From: Lytechinus variegatus
Lineage: Eukaryota; Echinodermata; Echinoidea; Temnopleuroida; Toxopneustidae
Direction: 5' to 3'
Assembly: GCF_018143015.1 (NCBI RefSeq)
Contig: NC_054751.1
Coordinates: forward strand, 27,696,783 to 27,760,782
Length of the DNA stretch: 64,000 bases
Numbering within the stretch: the stretch's first letter is position 1; each line of letters opens with the position of its first letter. The notes beneath the pieces were generated by a model that saw only the letters and a list, made by a program, of their open reading frames with translations, did no database searches and was not told where the DNA came from. The position numbers and the translations under genes were made by a program. This document shows positions 59,084 to 64,000 of the stretch, one piece after another.

Positions 59084-59516
59084 TGCACTGTTAAAAATAT
59101 TAGTAATTTTACAAAGAAAAATCGTAAATTTACAGGATGTTTACCTTTTGATAACAGACGACACAATGATTTAACAAACCAAACGTATTTATGCAATGAT
59201 GAGTAACGTAGAATTACAACAAATGTAAAACAAGTAAAATATAATAAACTTTGTAAAAATACCAACGAACTATCGTGTTTTTACGTTGATCGCAGTGCAT
59301 CTATCGTATAAATAATGTTCGTATTTTATCGTATAAATAATGTTCGTATTTATGAATTGACTGCGATTTTTATGTTAAATGAATGTTAGATGGTGTTTTT
59401 TATCCAGTATTTTTGCATTTTTCAGCCCATCGTAATTTAACAGTTCATACTATTTGTGAGTCCTAGCTGCCAGTAATAATTACTAGGTTTTTTTCAGTTT
59501 TATTTTAACAGTGTGT
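59084..59516. mobile_element. MITE, TIR CACTGTTAAAA
   Basis: CACTGTTAAAAATATTAGTA on the left is mirrored by TTTTATTTTAACAGTGTG on the right. The middle has a short duplication (CGTATAAATAATGTTCGTAT twice near 59305-59350). No ORF. Confidence 0.68.
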
Positions 59517-59979
59517 CTCGTAGTTTCACCCGAGGTTAATTTATTTCTTGGAAGATTCTTTTCCAAAATTGTGTTGAATTTCGCTCCACAGCGCACGACG
59601 GATTCAAGAACATAGAAAACGTATTACCAAATGTACTTCATGACAAAGAACAACCAAGAAGTCTTTGTCGAAAAGTGGTGAATTAAAACAGAAGGTTCAT
59701 CCTGGACTCTGCATAGACAAACGACGTTATTGCCATTTATCGCCAGCTCCGAAACTGAGGACGAAAGTGTTGTTCCATTTCATCAATATTTTCGACAAAG
59801 ACCCCCCCCCCCCCGCTGCTCATTGCAATTTGACGGGTATTTTCAACATATTTACTGTGTTATCGGATCCGTCGTGTGATAGGGAGCAAAAACTATACAT
59901 ATTTTGATATACCGCGGCAAATGCAACAAAGTTATACCTGATCCTTCCAGAAAATATGCCTAGCAACCTATTGGAATGC

Positions 59980-60205
59980 TAGCTCACCCTCCGACAATTT
60001 GCGCTCAGGCAACAAACCACGCTTACTAGTCTTAGCTCCAATAGGCCTACCACTATACCAAGTCTTACGTTTCCCGATTTTTTGTTATTCAGCACCCCTT
60101 CAAATTGGAGCAATTAATCTACCTCAATTCGTAAAACCTCCAGTCTAAACATGTAGACAAATTTAAATCCATGTTAAAAACTTACTTGTTCTTTCAATAG
60201 TCATT
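59980..60205 (+). mobile_element. LINE 3' relic, frame-broken
   Basis: Translation around LRSGNKPRLLVLAPIGLPLY, then AINLPQFVK and KSMLKTYLFF in shifting frames, recalls the C-terminal tail of LINE reverse transcriptases. Several stops and shifts. Fragmentary. Confidence 0.55.
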
Positions 60206-60252
60206 TGCCTTTGCGAATTATGCAGCTGTCTCAGACCCACCTGTAAACTTTG

Positions 60253-60562
60253 TGGCCCGTATATTCTAAAGTCAGGTTTAACTTAGATCATGGTCTAACT
60301 CTGTGCTGAAATTATGGGAAGTCAAAAGTGTCATTTTTTTATTAAGTTGTATGTTTCTTATGTTTACTGTGCTCTTTCCTGATTCACCGATGGTGAAGAC
60401 AATCATCTATTTATACTTCTTAGACAATTATGAATGGTTTGAGAGCCAAATGAGGTGAAGTATTATATCTCTACTGTTAGTGATTTATGTAACAATTGAC
60501 TATCCCTACCTAAACCACAACTTTAAACCTGAGTTTAAGTTAAACCTGACTTCAAAATACGG
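60253..60562. mobile_element. MITE, 'GCCCGTATT' family, copy 3 (uninterrupted)
   Basis: GGCCCGTATATTCTAAAGTC then AGGTTTAAC on the left is mirrored by GTTAAACCTGACTTCAAAAT then ACGG on the right. About 310 bases. Confidence 0.8.
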
Positions 60563-60679
60563 TTCTGTATGTATAGGCCTAAATTCACATTTTACCGAAA
60601 CTCCTTCCTCAATCAATAATTTATTACTTTCTAAAGCGCTTGGACAGATTTTTGTGATGAGCACTGAAAATAGATCATG

Positions 60680-60775
60680 AATCATCATCATCATCACCAA
60701 AATCACCTCCATCTTCATCACCATCACCATCACCACCATCTTCATCACCACCACCACAACCACCACAATGCACCA
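60680..60775. repeat. (CATCAC)n simple repeat
   Basis: Imperfect CATCATCAC and CACCAC runs. The methionine/valine-rich open frame on the minus strand is a translation of this repeat. Confidence 0.9.
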
Positions 60776-60839
60776 TTATGGCGTTTTGTCTCTGAACACT
60801 TCTCCCTGTAATAAAAAGTTGTGACATTTAGATTTTCGC

Positions 60840-61247
60840 TGAATTTCACAAAACAGTTATATTCACATCCTTGTCGGTATGCAAATGAGGAGGCTGATGA
60901 CGTCACTCACTCACTATTTCTTTTGTATTTTATTATATGAAATATTCTCATTGTCCTGTGAAACAAAGTTTTATTTCTCCCTGAACACGTGCAATTAGCA
61001 TTGTTTAATACTATATGTTTCAATCAAGTTGGTCCTTATTGTCAAATCTGTAAAAAAAATGAAATATTGTATAATTCAAACAATAAAAAACCAAAGAAAT
61101 AGAGAGTGAGGGACATCATCGACTGTCTCATTTGCATGTCACTGAGTTGTGCATATCACTTTTTGTGAAAAATAAGCGAAACTTTAAAATGTCATAACTT
61201 TATTTTTTTACATCCGATTTTGATGATTTTTCTTTGGTGGACTTGAC
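60840..61247. mobile_element. TTAA-type MITE, AGGACAAGTC family, copy 2 (left end lost)
   Basis: Shares TTTTGTATTTTATTATATGA, GTGAAACAAAG and GTTGGTCCTTATTGTCAAAT with 48140-48722 and ends GGTGGACTTGACCT followed by TTAA. Confidence 0.83.
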
Positions 61248-61259
61248 CTTTAATGTTTG

Positions 61260-64000
61260 AAATATCGACAATCTTATTCTAGTTGTTTGGCATCCCCGCC
61301 CCGTTGTGGCTAAAATCAGTTTAGCCACCGTGCTCAACGGAATTTGATCTTGGTCTGTGCCGCTACATCACGAGGGTTACCCGCTAGTAACAACCCTCTG
61401 TTCGGTGAGTCCGATACTCGGCGTTAGCTGTGAATAGTTTCCGATAGTTTTTAGTGCCGAGGCAGAACTGCGCATGCTCAGTATATCATAGAGCATGCGT
61501 AGTTCTGTCCCGGTATATATTGTGAAAATTAATTTTTGTCATGAGAACAACAACTGACAAATCAGTTATATAGAATACTCAGGTGGAAGAAAAGAGTCCA
61601 TTTGTTTTTACCGAAATCTAGATTTCCCCAAAATTGATGAAGTCTGATATTCTACAGTTCTAAAGATTTTGGTAGTTTTAACAATCAATAAATCAATCAA
61701 ACCTTGACACAATAAACGTTGGGGCACGTCAATTCCACTTCAATATTTGTTTTACACTTTTATTATCTTTTAGTACATTTTTTCCAAAATATTTCCCTTT
61801 TTCACATGTTGATTCATTCACATGTGAAATGACAAGACCAAATAACTGTTCATATAACGCAATAAAACATAACGAGAAAGAGAGAGCGAGAGAGAGGGCG
61901 AGAGAATGAGTGAGACAGCAATCCAAATCTAAAACTCACACATAATATAATATGTTAATTATCAACTAAATCTACTAAACGCTTTGAAATTCAAATTGCA
62001 TTACCGGCCTGAGCGCGATGCTTTTATAGACCCACAAAACAGGATAATACTAATGATAGCCTTCCAAAAAGATTATTCCATCCACCTAACTGGAATAAAA
62101 ACAAACCACGTTGAAAGAGCTATCGCTATCATTATCCCGCTCTACAGTCTTTTTGTTGAGTTTGGGTAAAAGACAAGTATCTTATTACCGATTGCACAAT
62201 ATTCTATAAGAAAAAAGAGATATAGCAGTGGACAGGAACTTCAAGAAAGAAGTAAGGAGTTGAGAGAGAAAAACTCAATATAACCATGAACCACAAGTAA
62301 TCTAAACGCCATATTATTTTGTGAAAAAATGGTTAGTCAATCCGATTTTTTGCAAAAGAACACAAAAAACAAAACATCATATCTCCCGATACACTATCTC
62401 ACAATTCAACATTCGGTTTAGGGCCTATGTTTAAACTATTGAAGAAGTAATGACAACATGAACGAATATAGCAGACAAAGGGAATATAATATGGTATTTA
62501 TAAAAACCATCGCAATAATCCGTAAGCAATAACTGTTCAAGGTAAAACAGGCGTGGTTTTTAATTTATGCATAGCCCAAATCGTCCAAGATGGATAACAA
62601 GCAGCTTCCATGTCGACGACGATCGGACATCAACGACCACCATCACTATCACTAGCATACAGGATAGAGAATGAATTCAAGAACGACACAGTGACACAAC
62701 CTCATTGTTGTTATACTTATACACATCCCACAACAGTTTTGAAGACGGGTAATGAGGCAATAAAATGAACAAGAGTTCACGATGTATATACATTGGTATG
62801 AAAAAAACTTCTACCAACGTATTTATTAATCATTGCATCTAACTCAAATGTCATCTTTATGAAATTGATTGATATGAACTACGTTTGAATTGATATTGAA
62901 TGTATATCAAGGCTTAGTTTTGTCATGATATATTTTGTGATATACGATTTAAATAGATTTATCATATACGGATCTGACGTTTGTAGTTTCGTTAAAGCAA
63001 AAAATGTACAGTAACTTTCAATAACAGCTATACATTATTAGTACTCAAGATCACATTTACAAATATGCTTTCATCTATATGAGATAACAAATAAGAATGA
63101 AATAAATTAATAATTGTAATAAATATAGAAAACATAAATATTACTTGCACCCCACGCGCGCACCTTAACTATCCAAAACACTCAAGAATTACACACACGT
63201 GACAATAATTAAACACACGGTGACGTCACACCAGCCTGCAGTCACGTGACACCCAGGCCACCGTTTAAAAAAGTAACAACAAGACATTCGGAAATCGTCA
63301 TTCTTTTTAGACGATGATCAAACAAGTTCCAATCATTGAAAATTGACTGAGAAGTTAACATTCAGCAAAAGAATAGATAAGAAGGATAATGACAAAATAA
63401 TTAAAGTATTTTGAAGCATAATATGACAAATAATATGCTCTTTATGAATATTCGACTTTAAAGAAATAAAAAAATGATTTCCGAATTCTGATTGAGATAA
63501 CCATCCACTGTCCTTTCTGGTATATCTTCAATGATGAAGTACTTTTAATGGAATAAATAATTGTGAAATAGTGCGAAAATGGTGGACGATGAATTCTGAA
63601 ATTCAATGGTTGCATCTACACTGTTATATGATAACAAAAAGCATATACACAATGGTCTTAATTATATGCTTATGAAGCCATAGCTGAATGAATGGCAGGA
63701 TGTCTTGCGTGTAAAACGCGAAAAACTCTCTCTAACTCCACGACTCTGCTAAAGTAGGCCTAAATTGATACAACTAAATTTCAGTCGGCGCAGTAATTCG
63801 AATTTCGTCTGACCTCGACATATCTAGGCCTATATGCGTCTTACTTGTCTAAAGATCAGTTTGAGTATCTTTTACTTTTCAAGTTGTTAGCTGTTTACTA
63901 AACGGAGAACGAAGACATATTTTCGTTCTTCTTTTCTGACAGCAGCATTTTTTTTCGCTTTTTGGTTGACAAGAAAGAAAACAAATGACCATTTTTTTAA
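61260..64000. other. Right-end stretch, no supported gene
   Basis: AT-rich with scattered TTTATT and AATAAA motifs. A GAGA-rich tract lies at 61875-61918. AGTTCTGCGCATGCTC-like sequence near 61470-61510 forms an inverted pair (GAACTGCGCATGCTC and GAGCATGCGTAGTTC). No exon chain could be built; part could be the 3' UTR of a gene beyond the window, which I cannot show. Confidence 0.45.

Noticed and set aside
62560..62720. Possible minus-strand exon (reads VDMEAACYPSWTIW)
   Set aside because: No clear acceptor and donor pair, no family match and no partner exon.
1..64000. CRISPR arrays, operons, bacterial promoters and ribosome binding sites
   Set aside because: This is intron-containing animal DNA. 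The direct repeats present are tandem or dispersed eukaryotic repeats without spacer structure.

Overview
This is animal genomic DNA: AT-rich, mostly non-coding, with split genes whose introns all obey GT-AG, tRNA-derived SINEs, LINE relics and many short inverted-repeat transposons. The style (dense TTAA-flanked MITEs, a foldback element with tandem-repeat arms, deuterostome-like protein sequences) suggests an echinoderm, most likely a sea urchin. The species is an inference; no ribosomal or mitochondrial marker is present.

I rebuilt four genes exon by exon. (1) CCDC149, minus strand, 10274 down to 1490: the first four coding exons of a coiled-coil protein, continuing off the left edge. (2) BORCS7, plus strand, 21461-28379: a complete five-exon gene for a subunit of BORC, which positions lysosomes. 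(3) LMAN2/VIP36, minus strand, 46511-35879: a complete eight-exon gene for an L-type lectin of the early secretory pathway, ending in KRFY. (4) An unnamed gene, minus strand, 55634-50755: three exons encoding an 89-residue protein with a signal peptide or anchor and one heptad coiled coil bracketed by CVTC and CLNC. I do not recognise its family, and it is the best candidate for something undescribed.

Layout: 1-10.3 kb is CCDC149, with a 110-bp tandem array of three-monomer higher-order structure in intron 1. 10.4-18.5 kb is a nest of transposons: a TTAA-type MITE split by a LINE relic and by a 5.6-kb hAT-like element with a perfect 8-bp target duplication, which itself carries a foldback element. 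18.5-21.4 kb has no recognisable gene. 21.4-28.4 kb is BORCS7, with a tandemly duplicated tRNA-like segment in intron 1 and a 407-bp MITE in intron 4. 28.4-35.9 kb is probable BORCS7 3' UTR followed by MITEs. 35.9-46.5 kb is LMAN2, with SINEs, a LINE relic and tandem repeats in its introns. 46.5-50.7 kb holds MITEs. 50.7-55.6 kb is the small coiled-coil gene. 55.6-64 kb has no supported gene but a striking three-level nested MITE insertion and several repeats.

The genes form no operon and show no obvious joint pathway. BORCS7 (lysosome traffic) and LMAN2 (early secretory traffic) are both trafficking genes, but their proximity need not mean anything. Most of the sequence is mobile-element debris, several families having two or more copies inside the window.
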